This document shows positions 17,201 through 25,000 of a stretch of 25,000 nt of DNA, piece by piece; positions within the stretch are counted from its first letter, which is position 1; the number at the start of each line of letters is the position of its first letter. Under the pieces are notes generated by a model that did not search any database, was not told where the DNA came from, and saw nothing but the letters and a program-made list of their open reading frames with translations. The position numbers and the translations under genes are program-made. The stretch is from Mnemiopsis leidyi (Eukaryota > Ctenophora > Tentaculata > Lobata > Bolinopsidae): the NCBI GenBank assembly GCA_000226015.1, contig JH152800.1, positions 215,275-240,274 on the forward strand. Direction: 5' to 3'.

Positions 17201-20200
17201 AATATTGCAGTATGAGCACGGACACTACAAATTTATTTGATCATTCCGGTCAACGTCAGCTCATCGAAATCTAAGATTGACCGAAAAATAGCATAAATAA
17301 TTGTTAGAATGATACCAACGAGAGGATATCAGCCTGATAATTCTCAGATCTTAAGATCAACTTTTCGAGCAAATTACACTTTAGTGGCTTTGTAGTCTGA
17401 CTTTTAGTTGGGAGTTCTGTATTTTGCTTACAGTCTAAGCCGTAGGTTACTGCTTTTTCCTAATCTAATGATTAGAGTAAAATACATAAAAAATACATAA
17501 AATACATAATATTGAGGAAAGTTAAGACAATTGATGATAAAAATGACATTTCTGTTTATGAGTAAATTAACAGGACAACAAATCAGGAATATTGACGGAG
17601 TTCACGCTTTGCACGTGGATAAAAAAGAATGAGAACTTCGACGAGCAGTACTGGTTCAGTTACGCTCGCCCCGGTAACAGGTGGAGTCACAACTACATGC
17701 TGTTTGGTGAGAAGCAAGGTTCTCTGGTTGTTTTTTTCGAGGAGGAATCGGTTCAAACATACGTGAGTTTCAAATCATTTTGCTGTTATTTTATAAATAC
17801 ATATTTTGAACATTACCGTAGATCCTGGATGTGATACGTAGCATGCAGCTTTACATTTTAATGAACCTATAAAATTCATTATAATGACTGGAAAAAATTG
17901 CAATAACGGAATGTAAGATCTGTGAGTGTGCAGATAAGGATACCACAAAACAAATGGGTACACGTGTGTTACCGTTGGGGAGCAACAGTGGAGATAGCGA
18001 TACTGATCAACGGGAGAGTCAGATACGTGGACAAAGTGTCTTTCAGACGGTTCAGGAACAGACTTTCCGGCGGTTTTCTTGTTTTGGGTCAGGTGAGAAA
18101 GGACAGGTTAAAAGGACAGGTAGAACTGTAGAAGGGACAGGTATGAAGGACAGGTATGAAGGACAGGAAGAAATGACAGGTATAAGGGACAGCTGAATTA
18201 TATAATGGTATAGAAATTATCTTGTTGTCTTGATCTTGGTTAGGGTTATCTTGTCGCTTAAAAAGGTATGGAGCTGCACTTCAACAAGTCATTTGCAAAT
18301 GATGCAATAACATTTTAACCATAGCTGATTGCTGAGTTGGATAAAGTTCTTTTACGCTCGCTGCTCGCATCACGTCACATCATGTCAAGCATTTAAACGC
18401 CTCTTCATTAAAGCACTTGAATAACATTTAGTGCTGCGTCAACAGAACCTTCCAAGATGAATTAAATAATCTGTTTCATAACACGAATTGCTAAACAGCT
18501 TTTTGATGACAGCACGGTTTTATTTTTGAAACCAAGTTATCTGATTTGTCAACTGGCTATGCACTAGGCATCTAACACTGTGCTATGGCACTATCATCGT
18601 CTTTCTTTCAGGAACAGGATAGAAACGATGGAAAACCGGAAGTGTTTCAGCAAACCCAGGGATTTACTGGCCAGTTGTTCCAGATGAACATGTACAATAT
18701 CTCATTGTCGGACAACCAGATCGGGGTTTTGGCGACAAAATTCTGCTACGATGTGAGAATACATTTGTTTTAATTTTAGTATTACATTAATACTTAATTC
18801 ATGTCTGATTAAGAGTCTGAAGGTCATGTATAGCTGGCAAGGGTATGTACTAAATATTTTAGATATTTGTTGTTTTCAAACTAACATTTTTCATACTACA
18901 GTCGCTTTCAGGCGGAGGAAGAAATAGCGCCCTCTAAAACAGTTATAAGCTGGACGGAGATACTTGAACAGGATTACCAGGGTGAAGTAACACTGTCTGA
19001 ATCAGGCTGCTATAAGATTTACACAGGTGGGCTAACGTTAGTGTAAACTAATATCATCTTACATCGGACTTGTTTACCTTTTTGTATGGGTCATGGCATA
19101 AATTGTACCATTTTGTACCATGTACATGGCACAGTACATAAAGCTTCTTTAAATAAGTGAGTAGAGTAGGTACAATTTATGTCCTTTTGGAATGTCAGAT
19201 GCTTGTGATACTCGACATTCTTGTAAAAAGGTTACTACTCACTTCTACTACTACATTTCTTGAGGTTGCTTATAAGATTACAAGTGTAGTACTTTGTTTT
19301 TCATAAAAGCTCAAATGGATGATTAAAGTGGACTCCAGTTATGTTATAGCCATAGCAGATTAGCAAGAGATGATGCGAGCCTCATTGACCATATAACACT
19401 CCAAATTCTTCGCATATTCACAAAATTCGTATCATATTATCTAGATAATATATTTAGTAAAAAGATGACAATTTATTATGTTTTTAGTCACAGCAACAAT
19501 GATCATGAAAAGTAAATCAATTATTAATCTTCAGAACCGCAGAAAATTTATGGGTATCTATCATAATATCCGTGTCGTGCACTTTACAGCTTAAAATACT
19601 CCCATACCCTTCAATACGTATCAGTACTCTGTAGTATAAGACCAGACTTAATATTATACGACGATATCTTGCGAGCTACTTATTGTCCTATGAAAAATGT
19701 GAGCTTTTTCATCGGGGTTTGGATATGGAATAATGACAGGGGCAAGCCTAGCTAGAGACTCGACTACTCTTATTTTACAGGACGTGAAACCAAGAATGGA
19801 TAAAACTGTGTGCAGAAGACTTTTTAACTAATTGTAATGCGTGTAACAGGACAGAAACTTACAGTTAAAGTTAAATTTACACAGTACAGGGGTGTACAGT
19901 GTGCACAGTGTGGTTACCCTAGTAGGCCATGTTGGTTATGTGCCAAAAATGAACCTTCTTACATGATAAATACTATCTATATAAGCAGAAAATTCAGCAC
20001 CAAATGTGAGAGCACTCGTCTGTCGCATCATACCCGACTAGGCACGGCGCCGAAAGCTGTTCAAATATCTGCTCAGTTTACATCATGTAGCGTTGTAAAT
20101 TCTACTACAACACATGGGTTCTTTAGAGATCGCTTCTCGTTCCTAAAGAGAGACACTAGAACTAGAAGACAATGCGATATCAACTAAGAAAATGTAGTAA

Positions 20201-23200
20201 TGGGTAATTATAGGAGTTGAGACCTGTAATTGCAGTGATTATTGTTCGAACTTCGAAAGAATGTGCCACGGATTTGCCAATTTAATTAAGGAACCAACAG
20301 CATTTATATGCACTGGTTCAATGTATTTGCACCATGGTTTCTTATTCACTTCTACATCTTCAAAGGATTTTAATGCTATGAGTCTATAACCGTTTTCCAA
20401 CAATTCCTGTGCCGTCCATCACATAAATGGTTCAGCCTATAAAGGTTCAAGATGCATTTGTGGAAAAAAATGAAACTTTTAAACCTTGAATTAATCACAT
20501 ATTATATCGTGTCTTAAAAAGGGAAGAATTAATGTGAAGAGAACTTGAAGCAGGAAGCCAGCAAGCCCGTTAAAAGTTGTCAAGTTGTCAAGCTCAGTGC
20601 TCACATTGACATTCTCTGAATTACTGTTAACGCTCCAAAATGATAGAACCAGCATGTAGTTATGTAACTACTTTTCCAATGTGCTGCTGCTAACCAGAAA
20701 ATGGCATTACATAACTGCATTACTGAACTGCATTACGATCTTACATGTGCAGCAGTGCCTACACAACCGGTCGAAGTAAATGGATCTATATATGTATGTT
20801 AACTGAATTCCAATCCATCATTAGATCCGATAGAGTTACATGTGGTCTATGTGGACCAAATGTGATTGTGTTGCCTGCTAGTTCTCCAATAATGACACAC
20901 GGTATTTTCAGCCACATTAAATATTTCCGAGCGCCATCTGCTATGAGCTACTAGCACTCAGCGCAGAGTTATTGGTTCATTGTATTGCACAATGTACAAA
21001 GTACATCGTGCAGACTACATAGGTTATTCTTATCTGGACGACTTGAAGAGTTGAGTGTACATAGAAATGTTACCTCATTGTGTTTTTAGTCAAAATAAAT
21101 TGAAAAGAAATAAAATACCAGATATTGTACACGAAGTTTTAAGCGGCTGGACGCTAGACGTTTAATGTACACTATTGTGTACAATTATAAGGTACCTAAA
21201 CGCATTAAGGTGGCTTATATGAAATACTGCTGTTCTGAAGTTGGTATTGTTAGCTGAGCTGGTTTCATTACAATACTTGTGCTAGCGGTTAACCAGACCT
21301 ACATTTTACATTAGACACAGAATTTTTTATATGTACCTACCGTTTCTGGGAGCGTCCAAAAGTTATAGGGAATCTTTGGAGAATTAAGATTGTTTTGTGT
21401 TTAACCCTTTGTGTTAAAGGTAATGGGGAGGGTGCTATTTCAAAACATTTGTAAGAGTTACTCCGTTACGTAAAACAGAGAAAGGCTTCAGAACTCTGAG
21501 TTGATTGGCTAAAGTTTTACAATCCATTGCATTGTCCAAAATGCAATGCACGAGATTTCGATATAAATTATATACATATGTATAAATAAATATCATACGA
21601 CTTTATTTTATACGACTTTACTATTGTATTTAGAATAGAAACCATGATTTCATACCGAGGTCTCTTGTTCCAAGTTTTCGGACAAAATGCTTAACTCAGA
21701 TATACAACATAACCTCCTCCCAAAATAGCAAGATCATTACGCATAATTATATATTATATATATGTAATATATATACCCTAAACACAGCAAGATCTCACCT
21801 CGAAAAGTCCGGACTTCTTGTTGAGCTTGTTTCCTTCCTGATCCCAGAAGATTATGTGTCCCTTGCCGTACGTGATGAACTTGGAGTTATGTCCGGGGAG
21901 GAATTCTGCCCCCAACACTGGATCTTGGTGGCCCTGAGTTTGAAGATAGGTTTTATAATTTAAGTACTTGGGAAAAATTGAATAGACTCCCTTTTTCCTG
22001 TCGTTATCAGTGAAAATAGACAGTTTAAAAGTTCTGTTTCAATAACATTTGATAAGGAAGGCATTGTCGCGCTTAATTATTAACTGTTTATAAAGATATC
22101 TGTAATTTGTAAATATTTTGGCTGCAAAACTTGCATCTGTTTTTCTTATCAACTTATTAACGTAGTAAATTGAGGACAGATAAAACAACTGAGGAGACTA
22201 CGTTGCGGCAGCTCCAAATTATACAGCAATTACTCGTCTAATTATCTGTATCCGAGCTAAGGGAACACCAAACCCAAAAATATATTAATAACTACACAAC
22301 TCTTTCAAGATTTAAAATTTAGATCCTGAACCTTGATTCGGACAGTGATGCCTTCTATTCAAGCTAATCAAGAATTAAGGGAGAAAAACTTACTTTTTGG
22401 AAAGCAATAGCAGATTTTTTCTTTATGTCGTAGACGTAGATAGTGTGATCGTTTCCTTCGTCAACTGCTATAACCTTGCTGCCGTCCTAGGTAAAGTACA
22501 ATTTTAGACATTATGATATGTGTATTTGACCTTGTTTATTCATTAACTCTAGTTCCTTTTCGTTCGAAAAAGTTTGTCAATATATCCGAAATAATTATAA
22601 ACCGCAGTGTAAATGAACAATGATTGCCAACTCCCTAAATACCAATGGATAAAATTGAATTTACAAATCCCCAGGGCCCACTGCTCATGTGTGATGTGGA
22701 AATATCGAGTGTAGGCAATAATTACTTGGATGTGGCCAAGGAATGTGACTGATCATATTTTATGTTGGTATTCATGTTCAGCATCAAACTTACGATAGCA
22801 ACCAGTCTGCGTTGGAATTGAAAAATGTGAAGGATCGAAAGAATTTAATTTTCAAGCAGATTTGCCAAATGAAATCACATTTCTTGGATCACTAATTCTA
22901 AACTTAACGAATCATATATTTTGACATAGCTAAATAAATAAGGAGTTGACCAGTTTGACAAAATTATTGTCGAACAGTTAAGTTAGTAGCGTGAAAACAC
23001 ACTGCGAGGCAAACTACATTAGATAAATGTACAACTATTATTACAACCATTATTACAGTTTCTTTACAGTTACACTTACTGGGCTGAAGGACACAGATCC
23101 TACTTACTGGGCTGAATGACACAGATCCAACTTACTGGGCTGAAGGACACAGATCCTACTTACTGGGCTGAAGGACACAGATCCTACTTACTGGGCTGAA

Positions 23201-23932
23201 GGACACAGATCCTACACCACGCTGCAAAACTTCCCAGTCCGAGTACAGCTAGCGTTTCAAACGTCTCGCAGTTCCACACTCTTACGTGGGGCTGAAACAA
23301 GGCGTGTATTAGTGGGCTGAAACAAGGCGTGTATTAGTGGGGCTGAAACAAGGCGTGTATTAGTGGGGCTGAAACAAGGCGTATAACAGTGGGCTGAAAC
23401 AAGGCGTGTATTAGTGGGGCTGAAATAACGCGTATACTAGTGGGGCTGAAACAAGGCGTGTATTAGTGGGACTAAAACAAGACGTGTTTTAGTGGGGCTG
23501 AAACAAGGCGTGTATTAGTGGGGCTGAAAGAAGGCGTGTACCAGTGGGAGAAATCGTTTCCTAACAAAAGGTGTAAATTACTTAATGTTTTGTTTAGCAT
23601 AATTTAAAAGCAAAATTAACAATCCTAGACGTTTTATAAAATGTACATATAATTTTGTGTTCAATAGGTGCCGGGATTATAGGCCCACATTAATATTATA
23701 ATCTATTCCAGGAGCAACAATTGTAACTGCGATATTAAAGTAACCGGGTACACTACAATCTAGTCTAACCACAAACTGCGGCACGACACTGAGCTAGCCG
23801 AGGTAGAGCGTATGTTATAGTGGGGTTGGTATCAAACTATTTTATCATGTTTAAGGATTGGACTACCACCAAACGGATAGTGATAGGTGAATTATAGGAT
23901 TGATAAGGGGCATTTAAAGAAAAAAGATTATA

Positions 23933-24001
<69 letters not shown>

Positions 24002-24741
24002 GTTTCTCTATCTGCCCGTCTGCCTGTCTGTCTGTACTTACATCTCCCTCCTTCTCATCATGTCCAGCTGCTTGTCCAGTAGCTACAATACTCGGATTTG
24101 CAGGATTAAGAGCAATACACCTGATGTCATCATTATGGCCCTGGTAGAACCGCTGTGTACGTGTAGCCGGGTTGTAGATCACGCCTACAGCAGCTTGGAA
24201 GTACAGCAACTCGTCTGGGGAAAAGAGGGGGGGTTTGTGTTCGGGCAAACTGGCTATTAATTGAAAATTGAAATCCAAGCAGTTCGCTCTCTATTTAGAT
24301 TTTCACTGACGAAAAGAAGCCGAAGATACTTTCAGCAAAAACGTGCCATCACTAACAGGTCGAGTGTGAAAAAGGGGAAATCAAATTCTGTTGATTTATG
24401 CATATCATAAGGACTTAGTTCGGTAATCAGCTTACAGAGCAGATCTGACTTGAAATATTCATCACAGCCCCAGAAACCGCATTGAATTATTTATCTAAAA
24501 ATTGTATTGTTTGTATTGCTGTGTAAAGTTTGGTTTTATTTATAATATATTTTTTAACATGGCGTACTTGAAGGCAAGCAGAAGATGTTATCCTGGCTGT
24601 CTCTGCCGCGGTATCCATACACCCAGTTTATCTTCAGAGTCTCCTCCGGCTTCTCCGAGACGATACCGTCCATTGTGAAATCGGTAGGGGGATAACACAC
24701 AATGCCACGCCCTCTCAACATTAACTTCACTGCGTGTTCCT
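12324..24741 (-). CDS. EML: EML (echinoderm microtubule-associated protein-like), C-terminal fourteen exons, 5' part outside window
   Basis: Exons in transcript order: 24741-24568, 24214-24042, 23291-23192, 22486-22394, 21933-21799, 16041-15942, 15534-15494, 14992-14756, 14671-14404, 14205-14083, 13909-13764, 13578-13443, 12828-12698, 12449-12324. All phases agree except for one extra base in the third exon. About 659 residues are visible, the whole TAPE core: HELP motif (INWVYGYRGRD), then WD repeats with typical EML blocks such as GHSSFITHLDF, SGDYEHLFWD, PVGYDGTDINSL and GRDQSIIQWG, stop TGA at 12326-12324. Known role of the family: binding tubulin/microtubules through the HELP-WD double propeller; the N-terminal coiled coil of most EMLs would lie to the right of the window. 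The intron after the fifth visible exon is 5.8 kb and holds an antisense gene. The exact EML paralogue is unresolved. Confidence 0.96.
12921..12959 (+). repeat. dispersed repeat, copy B
   Basis: TGGCCTGGAGAAAATTCTAG then CCGCGCATCGCCCGTTAA; same family as 460-499. It lies in an EML intron just upstream of the 28-bp minisatellite. Confidence 0.6.
13128..13320 (+). repeat. 28-bp minisatellite in an EML intron, about seven copies
   Basis: Units CAGCCACGCAAAGCACACTG, TACGCCCT start at 13176, 13204, 13232, 13260 and 13288, preceded by a diverged full copy from about 13128 and a shortened copy at 13156. Open frames across it are periodic and not genes. Confidence 0.95.
14404..15534 (-). CDS. EML: EML exons 7-9
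   Basis: Exon 15534-15494 (41 nt) encodes ERKISKAKVGAHE. Exon 14992-14756 encodes GSIYSIAVKGDEVYTGGQDC up to GTYNNGMLFGKFGDQPEQII, F. Exon 14671-14404 encodes SQGHGAGDLWGGAEHPSENT and VGQDKVVYIWDAESHTP, ending CFSPC in phase 1. The acceptor of the last exon (TTTAGAG) is the only one nearby keeping phase 0; it puts an unusual leader of about 30 residues before the conserved QGH. Confidence 0.88.
15942..22486 (-). CDS. EML: EML exons 4-6 spanning the large intron
   Basis: Exon 22486-22394 encodes DGSKVIAVDEGNDHTIYVYD and ends FQK in phase 0. Exon 21933-21799 encodes GHQDPVLGAEFLPGHNSKF, then GKGHIIFWDQEGNKLNKKSG, LFE. Exon 16041-15942 encodes KHPKPRFITSLAFTDKGEPI then TGDSNGNLFLWNP, ending in phase 1. 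The LFE/KHPKPRFIT junction matches the EKPKFV region of EMLs and proves the exons on both sides of the 5.8-kb intron belong to one gene. Confidence 0.93.
16042..16394 (+). promoter_or_regulatory. presumed upstream region of the pentraxin gene
   Basis: 353 bases between an EML exon and the pentraxin start. I see no TATA consensus near the start, and no full CRE (TGACGTCA) or UPRE (TGACGTGG); only isolated ACGT cores at about 16092 and 16152. Confidence 0.3.
16395..19046 (+). CDS. secreted pentraxin-domain protein, six exons, nested antisense in an EML intron
   Basis: Exons 16395-16452, 16643-16756, 17587-17762, 17934-18092, 18612-18752, 18912-19046; phases agree, giving 260 aa. ATG 16395 sits in ACCATGG and starts a signal peptide (MALLHVILYTLFAIPTVVKC). 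The pentraxin fold follows: FPSPRDSRNYVRF, FTLCTW (C66), WVHVCYRW (C128; H-x-C-x-x-W of the pentraxin signature HxCx[ST]WxS), LGQEQD (167-172). C66/C128 match the conserved disulfide. The LGQEQD loop keeps E, Q and D of the calcium site; the later Glu of CRP is Gln here. C214 and C249 are an extra pair. Known pentraxins are secreted calcium-dependent pattern-recognition proteins. If ACAG 19026 acts as a donor, the tail splices to 19781-19803 (RETKNG then TAA) instead of ending GLTLV. Confidence 0.9.
17587..18752 (+). CDS. pentraxin exons 3-5, core of the domain
   Basis: Exon 3 (17587-17762) encodes ILTEFTLCTWIKKNENFDEQ, FSYARPGNRWSHNYMLFGEK and VVFFEEESVQTY. Exon 4 (17934-18092) encodes IRIPQNKWVHVCYRWGATVE then IAILINGRVRYVDK up to GGFLVLGQ. 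Exon 5 (18612-18752) encodes EQDRNDGKPEVFQQTQGFTG then QLFQMNMYNISLSDNQIGVL, ATKFCYD. All internal junctions are in phase 0. Confidence 0.92.
18093..18195 (+). repeat. degenerate GGACAGGT(A/T) array right after a pentraxin donor
   Basis: After the exon 4 donor (GGTCAG, GTGAGA) the motif GGACAGG recurs about seven times with 10-20 bp spacing (near 18101, 18113, 18135, 18149, 18161 and on to 18189). Several copies read CAG/GTA or CAG/GTT, that is, cryptic donor-like sequences. Confidence 0.7.
19097..19181. repeat. 85-bp element with 13-bp perfect inverted repeats
   Basis: CATAAATTGTACC at 19097-19109 and GGTACAATTTATG at 19169-19181 are exact reverse complements. MITE-like remnant. Confidence 0.6.
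20987..21011. repeat. 11-bp-arm hairpin
   Basis: GCACAATGTAC, AAA loop, GTACATCGTGC, one mismatch. Unknown function. Confidence 0.6.
22487..23079 (-). other. EML intron without genes
   Basis: No coding match or repeat apart from the donor array at its transcript-5' end (23053-23219). Confidence 0.6.
23080..23219 (-). repeat. 28-bp array of exon-end plus 5' splice site, five copies
   Basis: Copies are registered by GGG at 23081, 23109, 23137, 23165 and 23193 (exactly 28 bp apart). In transcript sense each reads GGATCTGTGTCCTTCAGCCC, A, GTAAGT: the last coding bases of the EML exon plus its donor. The copy nearest the exon (donor after 23192) fits the gene model. Confidence 0.95.
23192..23291 (-). 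CDS. EML: EML exon flanked by splice-site repeat arrays, one base too long
   Basis: In transcript sense it encodes PHVRVWNCETFETLAVLGLG, SF, then after one surplus G the family motif continues as QRGVGSVSFSP before GTAAGT. Known EML4-type proteins read GLGTFERGVG here, so the expected length is 99 nt (33 codons) and the observed 100 nt. Read as it stands, the next exon is out of frame and meets a stop within about nine codons. Either a sequence/assembly error beside repeats, or a real disabling indel. Confidence 0.85.
23286..23550 (-). repeat. 26-bp array of 3' splice sites, ten copies
   Basis: Copies are registered by CTGAAA (plus strand) at 23292, 23317, 23343, 23369, 23394, 23420, 23446, 23472, 23498 and 23524 (25-26 bp apart). 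In transcript sense each reads CACTAATACACGCCTTGTTT, CAG, CCCCAC: a yUnAy branch-point match, a pyrimidine tract and AG, followed by the first exon bases. The copy at 23292 is the acceptor used in the gene model. Confidence 0.95.
23551..23932 (-). other. EML intron segment without recognisable content
   Basis: AT-rich; no coding match, repeats or RNA gene seen. Confidence 0.6.
23933..24035 (+). repeat. (TGTC)n microsatellite next to an EML donor
   Basis: About sixteen near-perfect TGTC units (23933-23997), then a degenerate tail to 24035. In transcript sense the (CAGA)n starts about seven bases after the donor of exon 24042-24214. Confidence 0.95.
24042..24214 (-). CDS. EML: EML exon, first WD blade
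   Basis: Encodes ELLYFQAAVGVIYNPATRTQ then RFYQGHNDDIRCIALNP and IVATGQAAGHDEKEGD. It enters in phase 1 after CCCCAG and leaves in phase 0 at GAT before GTAAGT. The donor is followed within a few bases by a degenerate CAGA microsatellite. Confidence 0.95.
24568..24741 (-). CDS. EML: EML exon with HELP motif
   Basis: Acceptor TTTTCAG at 24742 side; enters in phase 1 (AG completes a codon) and ends in phase 1 before GTACGC. It encodes EHAVKLMLRGRGIVCYPP and later LKINWVYGYRGRDSQDNIF, the hydrophobic EML-protein (HELP) signature. This is the most 5' exon visible; the remaining 259 bases to the right edge are intron with no coding match. Confidence 0.94.
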
Positions 24742-25000
24742 CTGAAAATTGGGGCTGTGAGTTTTGGGACTTAATTGGATGAATTATTGAGAATCATCGT
24801 ATGTGCAAATTGGAGTTGGTGCGTAAATGTGCAATGTTTTTTTCTTTGACTGCCAGTAATTTAAGATTTGAAATGCTATTTGTACTGATATCTCAAAATG
24901 AAAGTTGAAACAGTAGATAAGTGCAATGCTTTTTAGACTTTTAGAATTTTAGAATGCTTTGATTGTCACAAATTCCAAGAGTATGCTGTCAGAAAAAGCA
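24742..25000 (-). other. EML: EML intron at the right edge
   Basis: No exon match; the upstream EML exons (linker and N-terminal coiled coil, if present) lie outside. Confidence 0.6.

Larger units (their letters stand above)
19047..21798. other. rest of the large EML intron, no supported gene
   Basis: A possible terminal pentraxin exon lies at 19781-19803. A 116-codon open frame at 19837-20187 (+) has CxxC pairs (CAQC, CWLC) but no recognised domain or neighbours. Hairpins lie at 19097-19181 and 20987-21011, and an AT-only tract at about 21745-21776. Confidence 0.55.

Noticed and set aside
19837-20187. 116-codon open frame with CxxC pairs, downstream of the pentraxin gene
   Set aside because: No recognised domain, no supporting splice structure and composition like the surrounding intron.
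23286-23550. Possible CRISPR array or protein repeat from the regular 26-bp units
   Set aside because: Units are contiguous without spacers, in an animal intron, and derive from the adjacent splice acceptor.
1-25000. tRNA or rRNA genes
   Set aside because: No cloverleaf with a GGTTCGAATCC-type arm and no rRNA-like conserved blocks were seen by eye; a tRNA scan would be decisive.

Overview
The window is from a metazoan nuclear genome, AT-rich, with GT-AG introns and scattered short transposon-like inverted repeats. The gene content (a CREB3-type membrane-bound bZIP factor, an EML microtubule-associated protein and a secreted pentraxin) is animal. I cannot narrow the organism beyond an invertebrate-like animal.

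Layout. Positions 1-3157 hold no gene I can support, only regulatory-looking motifs and repeats: two perfect GTCACGTGAC boxes near the left edge and a 305-bp TA-flanked, pogo/Tigger-like MITE just upstream of the first gene. Positions 3158-11509 (+) carry a complete ten-exon CREB3/CREB3L/OASIS-family gene with acidic N-terminus, the conserved block before the bZIP, bZIP, transmembrane segment and a luminal RSLL site-1-protease-type site; the predicted product is 353 aa. Positions 24741-12324 (-) carry the last fourteen visible exons (about 659 codons) of an EML gene: HELP motif plus the tandem WD-repeat propellers. Its 5' exons lie beyond the right edge. The two genes are convergent and their poly(A) signals are about 20 bp apart. 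Inside the 5.8-kb EML intron (16042-21798), on the opposite strand, is a six-exon gene for a secreted pentraxin of about 260 aa (16395-19046).

The most unusual signal is a recurring association of tandem repeats with splice junctions. The EML exon at 23192-23291 is flanked directly by ten 26-bp copies of its own 3' splice site (branch-point-like motif, pyrimidine tract, AG) and by five 28-bp copies of its exon end plus GTAAGT donor. The same exon has one extra base relative to the reading frame of the family. The bZIP exon of the CREB3 gene has its acceptor duplicated in a 51-bp tandem copy that gives an in-frame 17-codon alternative. Weaker versions occur at a pentraxin donor and at the EML donor at 24042.

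The genes need not work together. CREBH (CREB3L3) in mammals is known to activate pentraxin acute-phase genes, so a CREB3 gene about 5 kb from a secreted pentraxin gene is worth noting, but I see no clear CRE/UPRE site in front of the pentraxin gene.
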